Source: Verrucomicrobiota bacterium
GTDB lineage: Bacteria > Verrucomicrobiota > Verrucomicrobiae > Limisphaerales > UBA11358
Reading direction: 5' to 3'
Length of the DNA: 44,209 nt
Assembly: GCA_014860005.1 (NCBI GenBank)
Contig: JACZKP010000155.1
Coordinates: 1-44,209 of the forward strand
A program made the translations under genes and the position numbers. Position 1 is the first letter of the stretch, and each line of letters starts with the position of its first letter. Shown here piece after piece: positions 24,182 through 33,775 of the stretch. The notes under the pieces are model-generated. The model ran no database searches. It had not been told where the DNA came from and saw only the letters and a program-made list of their open reading frames with translations.

Positions 24182-26359
24182 TCAATCCAACGTTTGATTC
24201 AACTGCGTCAAAATTTCCTTCGCCGCGTCTGGGATGAATGTGCCCGGACCAAACACCGCCGCCGCCCCGTTCGTTTTCAGAAAGTCATAATCTGCCGGCG
24301 GAATCACGCCGCCGACCACAATCATGATGTCGTCGCGGCCAATCTTCTTGAGTTCATCGCGCAACTGCACGAGCAACGTCTTGTGTCCGCCCGCGAGCGA
24401 ACTGATGCCCACCACATGCACATCGTTCTCCGCCGCCATGCGCGCCGCTTCGTCCGGTTGCTGGAACAACGGGCCGATATCCACGTCAAAGCCGAGATCG
24501 GCGTAGGCGGTCGCCACCACTTTCGCACCGCGATCGTGACCGTCCTGCCCCATTTTAGCGATGAGGATGCGGGGGCGCCGGCCCTGCTTCTCGGCAAACG
24601 CGTCGGTCAGTTTGCGGATCTGCTCAATTTGCGGGTCCGCGCCGAATTCAGATTGATACACACCACTCACGGTTCGGATGACAGCTTTGTGCCGGTTGAA
24701 ATGTTTTTCGAGCGCAAAAGAAATCTCGCCCAAAGTGGCCCGCGCCCTGGCGGCGTCAACGGCGAGCGCCAGTAGGTTCTCTTGCCCCGTCTCAGCCGAT
24801 TTGGAAAGCGCTTCGAGACACGCTTGGACCTTCACGTTGTCGCGCTCGGCCTTGAGCTTTTGCAGCCGCGTGATCTGCGAATCGCGCACGGTGGTGTTGT
24901 CCACTTCACGCAGTTCGAGCTTGTCGCTTTGTTCGAGGCGCAACGTGTTCACGCCGATGATCGCTTCCTTGCCGGAATCAATGTGCGCCTGCCGCCGCGC
25001 CGCCGCTTCTTCGATGCGCAACTTCGGCAACCCCGTTTCAATCGCCTTCGCCATGCCGCCGAGTTTTTCCACTTCCTGAATGTGGCCCCATGCGCGCTGC
25101 ATGATTTCGTTGGTCAACGCCTCAACAAAGAACGAGCCCGCCCACGGATCAATCACTTTGCAGATGCCGGTTTCTTCCTGGAGAAAAAGCTGCGTGTTGC
25201 GGGCGATGCGCGCCGAGAAATCCGTCGGCAACGCGATGGCTTCGTCAAGCGCATTCGTGTGCAACGACTGCGTGTGACCGAGCGTCGCCGCCATCGCTTC
25301 GATACAGGTGCGCGCGACATTGTTGAACGGATCCTGTTCCGTCAGCGACCAACCTGACGTCTGCGAATGTGTGCGCAGGGCCATGGATTTCGGATTCTTG
25401 GGATTGAATTGTTTGATGAGCTTCGCCCACAACGCTCGAGCGGCGCGCATCTTGGCGATCTCCATGAAAAAGTTTTTACCCTGCGCCCAGAAGAACGACA
25501 ACCGCGGCGCGAACGCATCAATATCAATCCCTGCTGCCAAACCGGTGCGCACATACTCCAAACCGTCGGCAAGCGTGTAGGCCATTTCGAGATCAGCGGT
25601 CGCGCCCGCTTCCTGCATGTGATAACCGGAGATAGAAATCGAATTGAACTTCGGCATCTTCTGCGACGTGAACGAAAAGATGTCCGCAATGATGCGCATC
25701 GAAGGCAGGGGCGGATAAATGTAGGTGTTCCGCACCATGTATTCCTTGAGAATGTCGTTCTGAATCGTGCCGGAGAGTTTGTCGAGCGGCACGCCCTGTT
25801 CCTCGGCGGCGACGATGTAGAAGGCCAAGATCGGCAGCACCGCGCCATTCATCGTCATGGAAACCGAGATGCGATCCAGCGGGATGCTGTCGAACAGCAC
25901 CTTCATATCGAGAATCGAATCCACCGCCACGCCAGCCTTGCCGACGTCCGCAAACGCGCGCGGATGATCCGAGTCGTAACCGCGATGCGTGGGCAAATCG
26001 AATGCCACGGACAAACCTTGCTGTCCGGCAGCAATATTCTTGCGATAAAACGCATTGGACTCTTCCGCCGTGGAGAACCCCGCGTATTGCCGCACCGTCC
26101 ACGGCTTGGTCACATACATCGAACCGTACGGTCCGCGCACGAACGGCGCGAGGCCTGGCATCGAATCGAGATGTTCGCAGTTCGCGAGATCGGCGGCGGT
26201 GTAGAGCGGTTGCAGTTCGATCTGTTCGAGCGTTTTGTGAACCCAATCGGACAGGGGTTTGCCGGTCTCGGCTTCAAACCGCGCCTGCCATGGCGCGAAC
26301 GTCACCGGCGCGGGCGTCGTGTTGAGTTCGATCCTCGTGAAGTCAGGAAAAGTATTCAT
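24182..26359 (-). CDS. mutB: Methylmalonyl-CoA mutase large (catalytic, B12-binding) subunit
   Basis: From the ATG at 26359 ([20 protein letters not shown]) the protein has 725 residues, the normal family size. An upstream open extension of 142 codons is repeat-derived and left out. The TIM-barrel substrate domain has the block [28 protein letters not shown] and the [19 protein letters not shown] segment. The C-terminal cobalamin domain has DGHDRGAK with the cobalt-ligand His608, then GISSLAGGH and GGVIPPADY. It isomerises succinyl-CoA and (R)-methylmalonyl-CoA with adenosylcobalamin. MutA is encoded upstream across a 325-bp repeat-containing gap, MeaB downstream. Confidence 0.97.
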   Translation of the reverse strand: MNTFPDFTRIELNTTPAPVTFAPWQARFEAETGKPLSDWVHKTLEQIELQPLYTAADLANCEHLDSMPGLAPFVRGPYGSMYVTKPWTVRQYAGFSTAEESNAFYRKNIAAGQQGLSVAFDLPTHRGYDSDHPRAFADVGKAGVAVDSILDMKVLFDSIPLDRISVSMTMNGAVLPILAFYIVAAEEQGVPLDKLSGTIQNDILKEYMVRNTYIYPPLPSMRIIADIFSFTSQKMPKFNSISISGYHMQEAGATADLEMAYTLADGLEYVRTGLAAGIDIDAFAPRLSFFWAQGKNFFMEIAKMRAARALWAKLIKQFNPKNPKSMALRTHSQTSGWSLTEQDPFNNVARTCIEAMAATLGHTQSLHTNALDEAIALPTDFSARIARNTQLFLQEETGICKVIDPWAGSFFVEALTNEIMQRAWGHIQEVEKLGGMAKAIETGLPKLRIEEAAARRQAHIDSGKEAIIGVNTLRLEQSDKLELREVDNTTVRDSQITRLQKLKAERDNVKVQACLEALSKSAETGQENLLALAVDAARARATLGEISFALEKHFNRHKAVIRTVSGVYQSEFGADPQIEQIRKLTDAFAEKQGRRPRILIAKMGQDGHDRGAKVVATAYADLGFDVDIGPLFQQPDEAARMAAENDVHVVGISSLAGGHKTLLVQLRDELKKIGRDDIMIVVGGVIPPADYDFLKTNGAAAVFGPGTFIPDAAKEILTQLNQTLD

Positions 26360-26429
26360 AGATTTAGCAATCCCAACGGGATTGTGCCCTCCAGCCGGTG
26401 CTTTGCTATTTCCGGTGGATTTGGATTTA

Positions 26430-26631
26430 CGCTCGCCCTCACCCCGGCCCTCTCCCCCGGGGAGAGGGAGAGCAAATCCCGGTTGTGGGACGACTGGACG
26501 AACTCGTTCCAGTCGCCGCCTTCTGAGCTTTCGTTTAAGGGCATTCGACAACCCGGCGCGATCGGCTCTGCAAAGAGACGGAAAACGATTCCCCCTCTCC
26601 CCGGGGGAGAGGGCCGGGGTGAGGGCGAGCG
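26430..26631. repeat. 202-bp composite with perfect 28-bp terminal inverted repeats, between mutA and mutB
   Basis: The termini 26430-26457 (CGCTCGCCCTCACCCCGGCC...) and 26604-26631 are perfect inverted copies over 28 bp, and each unit carries the inner palindrome CTCTCCCC/GGGGAGAG. It is the best-preserved copy of this family in the window and occupies most of the mutA-mutB spacer (26360-26684), which has no gene. The minus-strand frame through it encodes [15 protein letters not shown] peptide, a common source of wrong start calls. Confidence 0.88.
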
Positions 26632-26684
26632 TTTCGCTAACTTTTCTTCCGACACGCCACGTTCCGTGATTGATCGTCTTAACT

Positions 26685-28817
26685 TCATTTGATTCCCAAC
26701 CTCCCATGAATTTTCGCCAACACCTCCAACGCGTCTGTACGAAAGTGAATGAACTCATCCACGCCCGCTTTCTTATGCGCTTCAATCTGATCGGGCGGAT
26801 AACCCGCCAGCACGATGACCGCGTCCGGTTTCTGCGCGCGAATGCCAGCCGTCAACGCGGGCACGAGCGCGGGATAATTTTCATCCGTCGAACAAATCAC
26901 CGCAATGTTCGCCCCGGATTTCGCAAAGGCCGCCACCGCATCTTCGGGCGTCTTGAATCCGGCGGGTGAAGTCACGTCGTAGCCACCGACGCTGAAGAAT
27001 CCGCTGGAAAAATCCGCCCGCGCCTTGTGTTCCTTCAGCGAACCCAGGTTGCAGAGGAACACTTTGGCCGGGCCACCAACCCGACGATTCATCGCGGCGC
27101 GCAAGCCTTCAATCGGCGCTGCGGCCCGCGTGAGACAAACCGGCGTGATCGGGGCGCACGGGGAATCATTGATGCGCAACGCGCGGGTAATTTCTCCCAA
27201 CGTCGCTCCTGCGCTCGCGGCTTCCACGCAAACTTCAAACAAGTCATGTCCCTTCAGTCCGATGATTTTGGCCAGCCAGAGCAGCACGGTCTGACTGTAT
27301 TCGTCGTCGAGCGAGGTGCGATGGGAAGCGACTTGTTGCGTGCGGCGTTTGTGAAATGCTTTCGCATCCGGCGCGGGAATTTCGAGCGGCTTTTCCTTGG
27401 GATTGGCGTATTGATTCACGCCCACGATGGAATCGCGCCGACTGGCAACCGCTTTGATTCTCTTTGCAGCCGTTTCGCCGACAGACTTTTGCGGAACGCC
27501 GGCGCGCAGAGCTGCTTCCATCCCGCCGAGTTGCTCGACTTCCTGGAACAATACCCAAGCGCGCGTCGCAATTTCCGCCGTCGCGTTTTCGATGAACCAC
27601 GAACCACCCGCGGGATCAATCACATGGTTGAGCCCACATTCTTTTTGTAACACCAGTTGGGTGTTGCGGGCGATGCGCCGACTGAAATCGTCCGGCTGCC
27701 GCACCACTTCGTCAAACGCGCCAACCTGCATGCTGTCGCAGCCACCCAGCACCCCGGCGAACGCCTCCACCGTGGCGCGGAGCAAATTATTGTAGGGATC
27801 AACGACTGTCTTGTTCCACTGCGACGTGCGGACGTGCAGGGAAATCTTTTGCGCTGCCTCGTCACCACCCGCCGCCGCAACCGCGCGCGACCAAAGCATC
27901 CGCAACGCCCGCAGCTTGGCGATTTCCAGAAAGAAATTTGTTCCCACCGTGACTGCGAAGCGAATGCGTGGCGCGGCGACATTCACGTTCACGCCCAGTT
28001 TGTCGAGTTGCCGCAAATACTCCATGCCGGTAGCCAGCGTGTAAGCCAGCTCCTGCACCGCGCTGCCACCCGATTCATGCCACGCGCGACTATGCACGCA
28101 GATGGTTTGCAATTGGGGTGAGTGCTTCGCGGCCCAACTCGTCAACGCGGCCATCTCGCCGTAGGCGCTGTCCAGCGACTGCGGTAGTTTCCCTTCATGC
28201 GCGAGCACGCCCAGCGGGTCCATCTCGATACAACCACGCAAAGCTGTCAGCGGCGTCTTCCGCTTTTTCGCCAAACCCAACAGCAGGGCCGCGAAAGGCA
28301 GGGCCGATGCGCCAGAACGCACAAACAGCGACGTCTGATCCAACGCCACGCCTTCCAGCGCACGACCCAAATCCCCGATTGTCGCCACGGACAATCCCCC
28401 GAAACCGACGTCCTCTGGCATGGCCCAATCGGGATCGAGCCCATTTCGCGTGGCGCGATCCAGCACCATGTTCAGCGCATTCAAACCGCGACTGATGGAG
28501 TTGCGCGCGGCGTGATTGAACTCGGACGGGCTGGCGACCGCAATTTCCTGCGAGACATCCCACGATTCCTTCACGTAGCCGCTCGCGCTTGCGCCGCGCA
28601 CAAATGGGGCGAAACCGGGGAGCGAATTCACGTGCGGCAGATTCGCCACGTCTTCGCGCCGATAAATCGGCTTGAGCGTGAGGCCCTCGTAGGTGGCCGT
28701 GAACATCTTCTTGTCGAACGGCGCGCCCTTCAATTCAGCTTCGACCAGCTTGCGCCAGTCGTCGTAGCTCACGGGCGGAAATTCGGCGAGCAGGTTGGTT
28801 TGGACTTTCTCGCTCAT
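26685..28817 (-). CDS. mutA: Methylmalonyl-CoA mutase small subunit
   Basis: A 710-residue partner of MutB, related along its whole length but non-catalytic. The barrel half shows [25 protein letters not shown] and [26 protein letters not shown]; the C-terminal flavodoxin-like half (from about residue 575) has [19 protein letters not shown], where the DxHxxG cobalamin motif of MutB is missing, as expected for the small subunit. It starts 2 bp after the stop of the 5S-like gene, so translation is probably coupled. Confidence 0.95.
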   Translation of the reverse strand: MSEKVQTNLLAEFPPVSYDDWRKLVEAELKGAPFDKKMFTATYEGLTLKPIYRREDVANLPHVNSLPGFAPFVRGASASGYVKESWDVSQEIAVASPSEFNHAARNSISRGLNALNMVLDRATRNGLDPDWAMPEDVGFGGLSVATIGDLGRALEGVALDQTSLFVRSGASALPFAALLLGLAKKRKTPLTALRGCIEMDPLGVLAHEGKLPQSLDSAYGEMAALTSWAAKHSPQLQTICVHSRAWHESGGSAVQELAYTLATGMEYLRQLDKLGVNVNVAAPRIRFAVTVGTNFFLEIAKLRALRMLWSRAVAAAGGDEAAQKISLHVRTSQWNKTVVDPYNNLLRATVEAFAGVLGGCDSMQVGAFDEVVRQPDDFSRRIARNTQLVLQKECGLNHVIDPAGGSWFIENATAEIATRAWVLFQEVEQLGGMEAALRAGVPQKSVGETAAKRIKAVASRRDSIVGVNQYANPKEKPLEIPAPDAKAFHKRRTQQVASHRTSLDDEYSQTVLLWLAKIIGLKGHDLFEVCVEAASAGATLGEITRALRINDSPCAPITPVCLTRAAAPIEGLRAAMNRRVGGPAKVFLCNLGSLKEHKARADFSSGFFSVGGYDVTSPAGFKTPEDAVAAFAKSGANIAVICSTDENYPALVPALTAGIRAQKPDAVIVLAGYPPDQIEAHKKAGVDEFIHFRTDALEVLAKIHGRLGIK

Positions 28818-28819
28818 AG

Positions 28820-30313
28820 TCAGCCTTCGAGCGTTTCAACGGTGACGTCATGCCGCTTGCCGTTAACGGTGACAAATATATGTTTACCCGGACCGTTCGC
28901 CCGAGCCGTCGCGGTGGTTGCTGCTGGTGCAGCCGTGGAGCCGGAGGCCGGCGCTGACGGTGTTGCGGCAGCTTTGGGTTTGAGCAGGTCTTCCACTTGC
29001 TGGGGAAACATGGCGAACAGCACCACAATTTCGTCACTCGTGGGCAGGCCCTTATCGGCACACTGCTTGCGATATTTCTCCAAGCCCGGTTCGAGCAAGT
29101 CCGCCGGACGATCCGTGACACGCTTCTTGCCGGTTTGCTTCTCCACTTGGGCCAGCACGTTGGGATCAATCGGGCCAGGCGTCAGACCATACTTGCCCAG
29201 CGCGATGTCCTGCGCGGGCTGGCAAACCATTTTCCAGCGCCCGAACTTCACATTCATCATCGCCTGTGTGCCAACGATCTGCGACGTGGGCGTGACGAGC
29301 GGAATCCAGCCGAGCGCCTCGCGGACAATCGGAATTTCCTTCAGCACGGCGTCGAACTTGTCGCTCATGCCCTGTTCCTTGAGTTGCGTGCGGAAGTTCG
29401 AGAGCATACCGCCGGGCACTTGATAGATCAGGATATCGCTGTCCACGCGCTCGTTGGCGGGACTGGTGAACTTGGAAAGCTCCTTGTAAACGCCCTCAAA
29501 GTAATCGCGCAGCTTCGCGAGTTTCTCGGCGTCGAATTTCGGACAACGCGGATGGCCTTCGAGCAGGGCCAGCATGCGTTGCGTGTCGGGCTGCGATGTG
29601 CCGTTGGCGAACGGCACGATGGATACTTCGACACAATCCACGCCCGCATCAATTGCTGCGAGATAACTGGCCGCGCCCAAACCCGCAGTGTCGTGCGTGT
29701 GGAGCGTGATGGGAATGCCAATCTTGCTCTTCAACTCCTTCACCATCCGATACGCGATCTGCGGCTGGATGATGCCGGACATGTCTTTGATGCCGATGGA
29801 ATCGCAGCCCATTTTTTCCAGCTCGACGCCCATCTTCACGAAGTTCTCGACCGTGTGAACCGGGCTGATCGTATAGCAAAGCTCGCCGCGCGCATGTTTG
29901 CCGTGGTTCTTAGTGGCCTTGATCGCAGTCTGAAGATTCCGCACGTCGTTCAAAGCGTCGAAGATGCGGAGGATGTCCTGTCCGTTCTCGCAGGTCAGCC
30001 GCACGAACGTTTCCACCACATCATCGGGGAAACTGGCGTATTGCACAATGTTCTGCCCGCGCAGCAGCATGAGTTGCGGCGTCTTGGGCGCGATCTTCTT
30101 CAACGTGCGCAGGCGGTCGAACGGATTTTCGTTCAGATAGCGCAGGCAGGAATCAATCGTGGCGCCGCCCCAGGTCTCGAGTCCGGCAAATCCCATTTCA
30201 TCGAGGATGGGCGCAGGCTCGAGCATTGAGGAGGTTGCCATGCGGGTGGCGGCCATGGATTGGTGGCCATCGCGCAGGACGGTGTTGTTGAAGAGAACCG
30301 GTTTCGTGCTCAT
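28820..30313 (-). CDS. Transcarboxylase 5S-like / PycB-OadA carboxyltransferase subunit without biotin domain
   Basis: A 497-residue carboxyltransferase using pyruvate/oxaloacetate. The TIM-barrel metal site is visible: Asp15 in LRDGHQSM, His205 and His207 in LHTHDTAG, and the carbamylated Lys176 in GIKDMSG. The PYC/OADA domain follows (VPGGMLSNFRTQLKEQ..., about 300-450). The C-terminus has an Ala/Pro linker and then VTVNGKRHDVTVETLEG, the strand that normally leads into a biotin domain, and stops; the carrier is encoded separately at 19468-19884. It opens the 13-kb operon and would transfer CO2 from carboxybiotin to pyruvate, giving oxaloacetate. Oxaloacetate decarboxylase alpha is the alternative, but no membrane pump gene is near. 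Confidence 0.9.
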   Translation of the reverse strand: MSTKPVLFNNTVLRDGHQSMAATRMATSSMLEPAPILDEMGFAGLETWGGATIDSCLRYLNENPFDRLRTLKKIAPKTPQLMLLRGQNIVQYASFPDDVVETFVRLTCENGQDILRIFDALNDVRNLQTAIKATKNHGKHARGELCYTISPVHTVENFVKMGVELEKMGCDSIGIKDMSGIIQPQIAYRMVKELKSKIGIPITLHTHDTAGLGAASYLAAIDAGVDCVEVSIVPFANGTSQPDTQRMLALLEGHPRCPKFDAEKLAKLRDYFEGVYKELSKFTSPANERVDSDILIYQVPGGMLSNFRTQLKEQGMSDKFDAVLKEIPIVREALGWIPLVTPTSQIVGTQAMMNVKFGRWKMVCQPAQDIALGKYGLTPGPIDPNVLAQVEKQTGKKRVTDRPADLLEPGLEKYRKQCADKGLPTSDEIVVLFAMFPQQVEDLLKPKAAATPSAPASGSTAAPAATTATARANGPGKHIFVTVNGKRHDVTVETLEG

Positions 30314-30701
30314 AAATTACAGGCGATCAATGATTGTTTCATCGTATCAATGAATCCGCGGGCAAGATCGCGGATTTGGGATTCAGGCTGCCCAGCGGGG
30401 CATCCCGGCCAATCCGAGATGCGTGGCACCCGGCTTTCAGTTGCACAGTAATAGGTAGCAGTATTTGGCTAACGCGCTAGGCAGTTTTTGTAAAAGAATC
30501 AGCGGATTTTGCACTTTCATACCAGGGTTTCAAGCGTCGAAAGTTGGCGAACCCGAATGACTGGCTGTTTGAAAGTAGTGGTCGCTTTATTGGGCTGTCG
30601 CGTCGCTCAACTCAGGCAGAATGTTCCACGCGCCCCTCACAGATTACTTTTTCCTCGTCAAACACGGCGTTCACGGGCAAACAGTGCGCTCTGGGGTTTC
30701 C
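30314..30701. other. Divergent spacer between the 5S-like gene and guaA
   Basis: No gene is seen in these 388 bp. Both flanking genes start here, so promoters for the propionate operon (minus) and guaA (plus) must lie inside. The only structure I can point to is the ATCAATGA direct repeat near the left end. I do not see a purine riboswitch in front of guaA. Confidence 0.6.
30326..30353. promoter_or_regulatory. ATCAATGA direct repeat upstream of the carboxyltransferase/mutase operon
   Basis: ATCAATGA occurs at 30326-30333 and 30346-30353, exactly 20 bp (about two helical turns) apart, 13 to 40 bp before the start codon of the first operon gene. This spacing is compatible with a dimeric regulator binding one face of the DNA. 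It is only a pattern; no regulator gene is adjacent. Confidence 0.3.
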
Positions 30702-32243
30702 ATGACTGAACAAATCGTCATTTTGGATTTTGGCTCGCAATACACGCAGGTAATTGCCCGGCGTGTGCGCGAGTGCAACGTGTATTCCACAATTCTGCGT
30801 TACGACACGCCGGCCCGCGAGATTGCGGCCCTCCAGCCCAAAGGGTTGATACTCTCCGGCGGACCGTCCTCCGTGTACGCTGAAGATGCCCCGTTGCCGG
30901 ACCCGGCCATCTTCAAACTCGGCGTGCCGACGCTGGGCATCTGCTATGGCGTGCAGTTGTTTGCGCACTTTCTGGGTGGCCGGGTGGAACAAGGCCAGAA
31001 GCGCGAATACGGCAAAGGCATGCTCACGGTGAAGAACTCCGCGTGTGCTTTGTTCGCCCGACTGCCGAAGCGGCTTCAGGTCTGGAACTCGCACGGGGAC
31101 AAACTCACGAAGCTGCCGCGGGATTTCAAGCCGGTCGCAGTGACGGACAACTCTGAATACGCCGCCATCGAAAACCGGGCCAGACGGTTCTTCGGCCTGC
31201 AATTCCATCCCGAAGTAGTCCACACGCCGCGCGGCAAGGAAATCATCAGCAACTTCGTCCACGGCGTTTGCGGCTGCGGGAAGGATTGGACGATGCGCAA
31301 TTACATCGAGCAGGCCATCGAGGAAATTCGCGCGCAGGTGGGACGCGAGCGCGTCATTCTGGGTTTGAGCGGCGGGGTGGATTCGAGCGTAGCAGCGGCA
31401 CTTTTACACAAAGCCATCGGAGATCAACTCACCTGCATTTTTGTCAACAACGGCGTGCTGCGTGCCCGCGAGGCGGAAGTGGTGCGGGAGGTGTTCGGGC
31501 GCCATTTCAAGGTGAAGCTGCAATACGAGAACGCCGCGAAGCTGTTTCTGACCCGGCTCAAGGGCGTCACCGAACCCGAGCGCAAACGCAAGATCATTGG
31601 CCGGACGTTCATCAAGGTGTTCCAGGCCGCGACCAAACGCGCCGGCAAAGCCAAGTTTCTCGCGCAGGGCACGCTGTATCCGGACGTGATTGAATCCGTG
31701 CCCATCGCGGGCAATCCCGCCGCGCTGATCAAGAGTCATCACAACGTGGGCGGGCTGCCCAAGAAGATGAAGTTCGCGCTCGTTGAACCGTTGAAGTGTT
31801 TGTTCAAGGACGAAGTGCGGCTGCTCGGTGAGGAACTGGGTTTGCCCAAGGAAATCGTCTGGCGGCAGCCTTTCCCCGGTCCGGGGCTGGCGGTGCGGAT
31901 TCTGGGCGAAGTTACGCCCAGGCGTTGTGAGATTCTACGCAACGCGGACCGCATTGTGGTCGAGGAGATGAAAGCCAGCGGCCTTTACTACAAAATCTGG
32001 CAGAGCTTCGCCGTGTTGCTACCCGTGCGCAGCGTGGGCGTGATGGGTGACGAACGCACCTATGATTACACCATCGCCGTGCGCGCGGTGGAATCGCAAG
32101 ACGGCATGACTGCCGACTGGGTGAAACTGCCTTACGATCTCCTGGAGAAACTGGCCAGCCGCATCATCAACGAGGTGAAGGGCGTGAACCGCTGCGTGCT
32201 CGATATCACGAGCAAGCCGCCCGGGACGATTGAGTGGGAGTAG
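30702..32243 (+). CDS. guaA: GMP synthase (glutamine-hydrolysing)
   Basis: The ATG at 30702 ([20 protein letters not shown], 513 residues) is chosen over an upstream in-frame start at 30621 because GGGG precedes it and homologues begin here. The class I glutamine amidotransferase domain has the nucleophile Cys81 in LGICYGVQ and [10 protein letters not shown]. The ATP-pyrophosphatase domain has the P-loop [13 protein letters not shown]. The C-terminal dimerisation domain ends [17 protein letters not shown]. It aminates XMP to GMP. It is divergent from the propionate operon and shows no functional link to it. Confidence 0.97.
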   Translation: MTEQIVILDFGSQYTQVIARRVRECNVYSTILRYDTPAREIAALQPKGLILSGGPSSVYAEDAPLPDPAIFKLGVPTLGICYGVQLFAHFLGGRVEQGQKREYGKGMLTVKNSACALFARLPKRLQVWNSHGDKLTKLPRDFKPVAVTDNSEYAAIENRARRFFGLQFHPEVVHTPRGKEIISNFVHGVCGCGKDWTMRNYIEQAIEEIRAQVGRERVILGLSGGVDSSVAAALLHKAIGDQLTCIFVNNGVLRAREAEVVREVFGRHFKVKLQYENAAKLFLTRLKGVTEPERKRKIIGRTFIKVFQAATKRAGKAKFLAQGTLYPDVIESVPIAGNPAALIKSHHNVGGLPKKMKFALVEPLKCLFKDEVRLLGEELGLPKEIVWRQPFPGPGLAVRILGEVTPRRCEILRNADRIVVEEMKASGLYYKIWQSFAVLLPVRSVGVMGDERTYDYTIAVRAVESQDGMTADWVKLPYDLLEKLASRIINEVKGVNRCVLDITSKPPGTIEWE

Positions 32244-32283
32244 TAGGGTTGCGAGAAGACACGGCATGGGATAGCGTCCGTTC

Positions 32284-33594
32284 GTGAATTGCGGGCAACA
32301 GAAGGTGATCCTCGCTGGGGCCATCGGCATTCTCTGCGCATTGTCGTCCACGGCAGAGCCGGTCGCCGGGAACCGAACTTTGGGCGATTCAGCCTTGGAC
32401 CGCGCGCCCAAGGCGCTGCAACTGGTCGGGCATGACCTCTTCGTAGCCGCGTGGGGATACGGCATCCAGATGCTCGATGTTTCCGACCCAGCCTCCCCGA
32501 AATGGAAGGGTGGCTGGAATCCCCGCCGTGCTCTCGTGGGAATCCAGGTCGTAGGTGATCACGCGTTCGTGGCCGACCGAATCGCGGGATTGACTGTTTT
32601 GGATGTCGCGAACCCGGCGAATCCAGTCTGGCTCACAACCTTCGACACACCGGGTGACGCCATGAGTGTGCATGTGGCTGGCAACCACGCCTACGTGACG
32701 GATGGGCCGGGTTCCGGCTTGTTGATCTTCGACGTTTCCAATCCGCGCAAACCCACTCTGGTCGGAAAGTATGAGCCTCCGCATCATCATCCTTCGAGTG
32801 TTCAGGTGGTGGATCACGTTGCCTATTTGTCCTGTTATAGCTGGTTTGAGCGGGTGGACGTGTCGAATCCGTCGAATCCACAGTCCCTGGGCCGCTGCCG
32901 GGTCGCCATGGCATTCCACTCCCACGTTGTGGAGAAACTGGCATATACCGGAGCACAGATTCTCGATGCCCGGGATCCGATGTTTGTGGCCAACTGGCCT
33001 GGTGGCGGAATCAGCGTCCATGTCGTGAACGGTTTTGCGTATGCCGCGTCGTACGGCGGCGGCTTGCGGGTGGCGGACGTCCGCGAACCGCTCGACGCCA
33101 AATTGGTGGCGGTGTTTCAGCCAGACGCCCCGCAGTACGATGTCATCGTGGTGGGAAGCCGGGCGTATCTCATGGACACCGGCGCCTCGATCCGGATTCT
33201 CGACGTGAGTGATCCGCGGAATCCAACCCAAATCGGCAGCTTCCCATCCAGTCAATACGCCAGCAGCGTGCTGACTTTCAAGAGGCCTGAGCCTTCAACC
33301 GGCGTAAAGCCGCCAACCACTGAGGCCACGCATGTCCCAATCGTGGATACCACAGCAGCCATTACGAATGCGCCTCCTGAATTGAGCCACCCGCACACGC
33401 CGGCTCAGGGCGAGTTTTCCTTTGTACTGGCCGGGGTGCCACAGGCGATCTACGTGATTCAAGCTTCAACGGATTTGACCTCATGGACGGCCATTACCAC
33501 GAATGTATTGCCGGCCACCGGCGCGCTGCGAATCACCGACCCACAAGCCGCCGAATTCTCGCAACGCTATTACCGTGCGGTCAAGCAGCACTGA
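32284..33594 (+). CDS. Secreted LVIVD-repeat beta-propeller-like protein
   Basis: The protein has 436 residues from a GTG at 32284; a later GTG (before ILAGAIGILCALSSTAEP) is also possible. A signal peptide ends near STAEP. At least seven LVIVD-type repeats follow, each with a pattern like GIQMLDVSDPASPKWKG, GLTVLDVANPANPVWLT and SIRILDVSDPRNPTQIG, predicted to form a beta-propeller. A Thr/Pro linker leads to a C-terminal module, IYVIQASTDLTSWTAITTNV ... FSQRYYRAVK, that I associate with secreted proteins of Verrucomicrobiota and Planctomycetota. The function is unknown; surface binding or protein interaction is a guess. It stands alone between guaA and a converging gene. Confidence 0.8.
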   Translation: MNCGQQKVILAGAIGILCALSSTAEPVAGNRTLGDSALDRAPKALQLVGHDLFVAAWGYGIQMLDVSDPASPKWKGGWNPRRALVGIQVVGDHAFVADRIAGLTVLDVANPANPVWLTTFDTPGDAMSVHVAGNHAYVTDGPGSGLLIFDVSNPRKPTLVGKYEPPHHHPSSVQVVDHVAYLSCYSWFERVDVSNPSNPQSLGRCRVAMAFHSHVVEKLAYTGAQILDARDPMFVANWPGGGISVHVVNGFAYAASYGGGLRVADVREPLDAKLVAVFQPDAPQYDVIVVGSRAYLMDTGASIRILDVSDPRNPTQIGSFPSSQYASSVLTFKRPEPSTGVKPPTTEATHVPIVDTTAAITNAPPELSHPHTPAQGEFSFVLAGVPQAIYVIQASTDLTSWTAITTNVLPATGALRITDPQAAEFSQRYYRAVKQH

Positions 33595-33618
33595 GGTCGG
33601 CCATCTGCGCGTAGCAGA

Positions 33619-33705
33619 TTACTCGTGTCGGAGTGCATTGATGGGGGCGAGTTGCGTACCCATGTCCGCCAGGAACTCGAGACAAGTTGAGCTTGAACTC
33701 CAACT
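33619..33705 (-). pseudogene. Possible 3' remnant of an ABC transporter permease gene
   Basis: Read on the minus strand, 33619-33678 translates to FLADMGTQLAPINALRHE followed by a TAA stop. This resembles the C-terminus of the MacB-like permease nearby, [14 protein letters not shown]. No transmembrane part precedes it, and the frame upstream soon becomes Ser- and Arg-rich. It could be a leftover of a duplicated permease gene or another repeat; the similarity is short. Confidence 0.3.
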
Positions 33706-33775
33706 ACAGAACCGCTTCACAGAAGGGCGCTCACCCTGCTCTCCGCATCTCGAATTATCCCCATATCCGTATGTA

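Noticed and set aside
20331..26631. Inverted repeats considered as CRISPR repeats
   Set aside because: Units are palindromic, far apart, in inverted pairs and with unequal interiors; there is no regular repeat-spacer spacing and no cas gene.
25367..26692. 441-codon plus-strand frame opposite mutB
   Set aside because: Antisense to mutB and through the repeat composite; composition typical of shadow frames.
28997..30229. 410-codon plus-strand frame opposite the 5S-like gene
   Set aside because: Antisense to a carboxyltransferase with intact metal and lysine motifs; no motifs of its own.
17112..30313. Operon considered as a sodium-pumping methylmalonyl-CoA or oxaloacetate decarboxylase
   Set aside because: No multi-span OadB/MmdB-type membrane subunit is encoded in the window, and the small OadG-like protein lacks a clear membrane helix.
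30314..30701. Leader of guaA considered as a purine riboswitch
   Set aside because: I could not find the conserved three-way-junction core sequences; only a generic spacer is visible.
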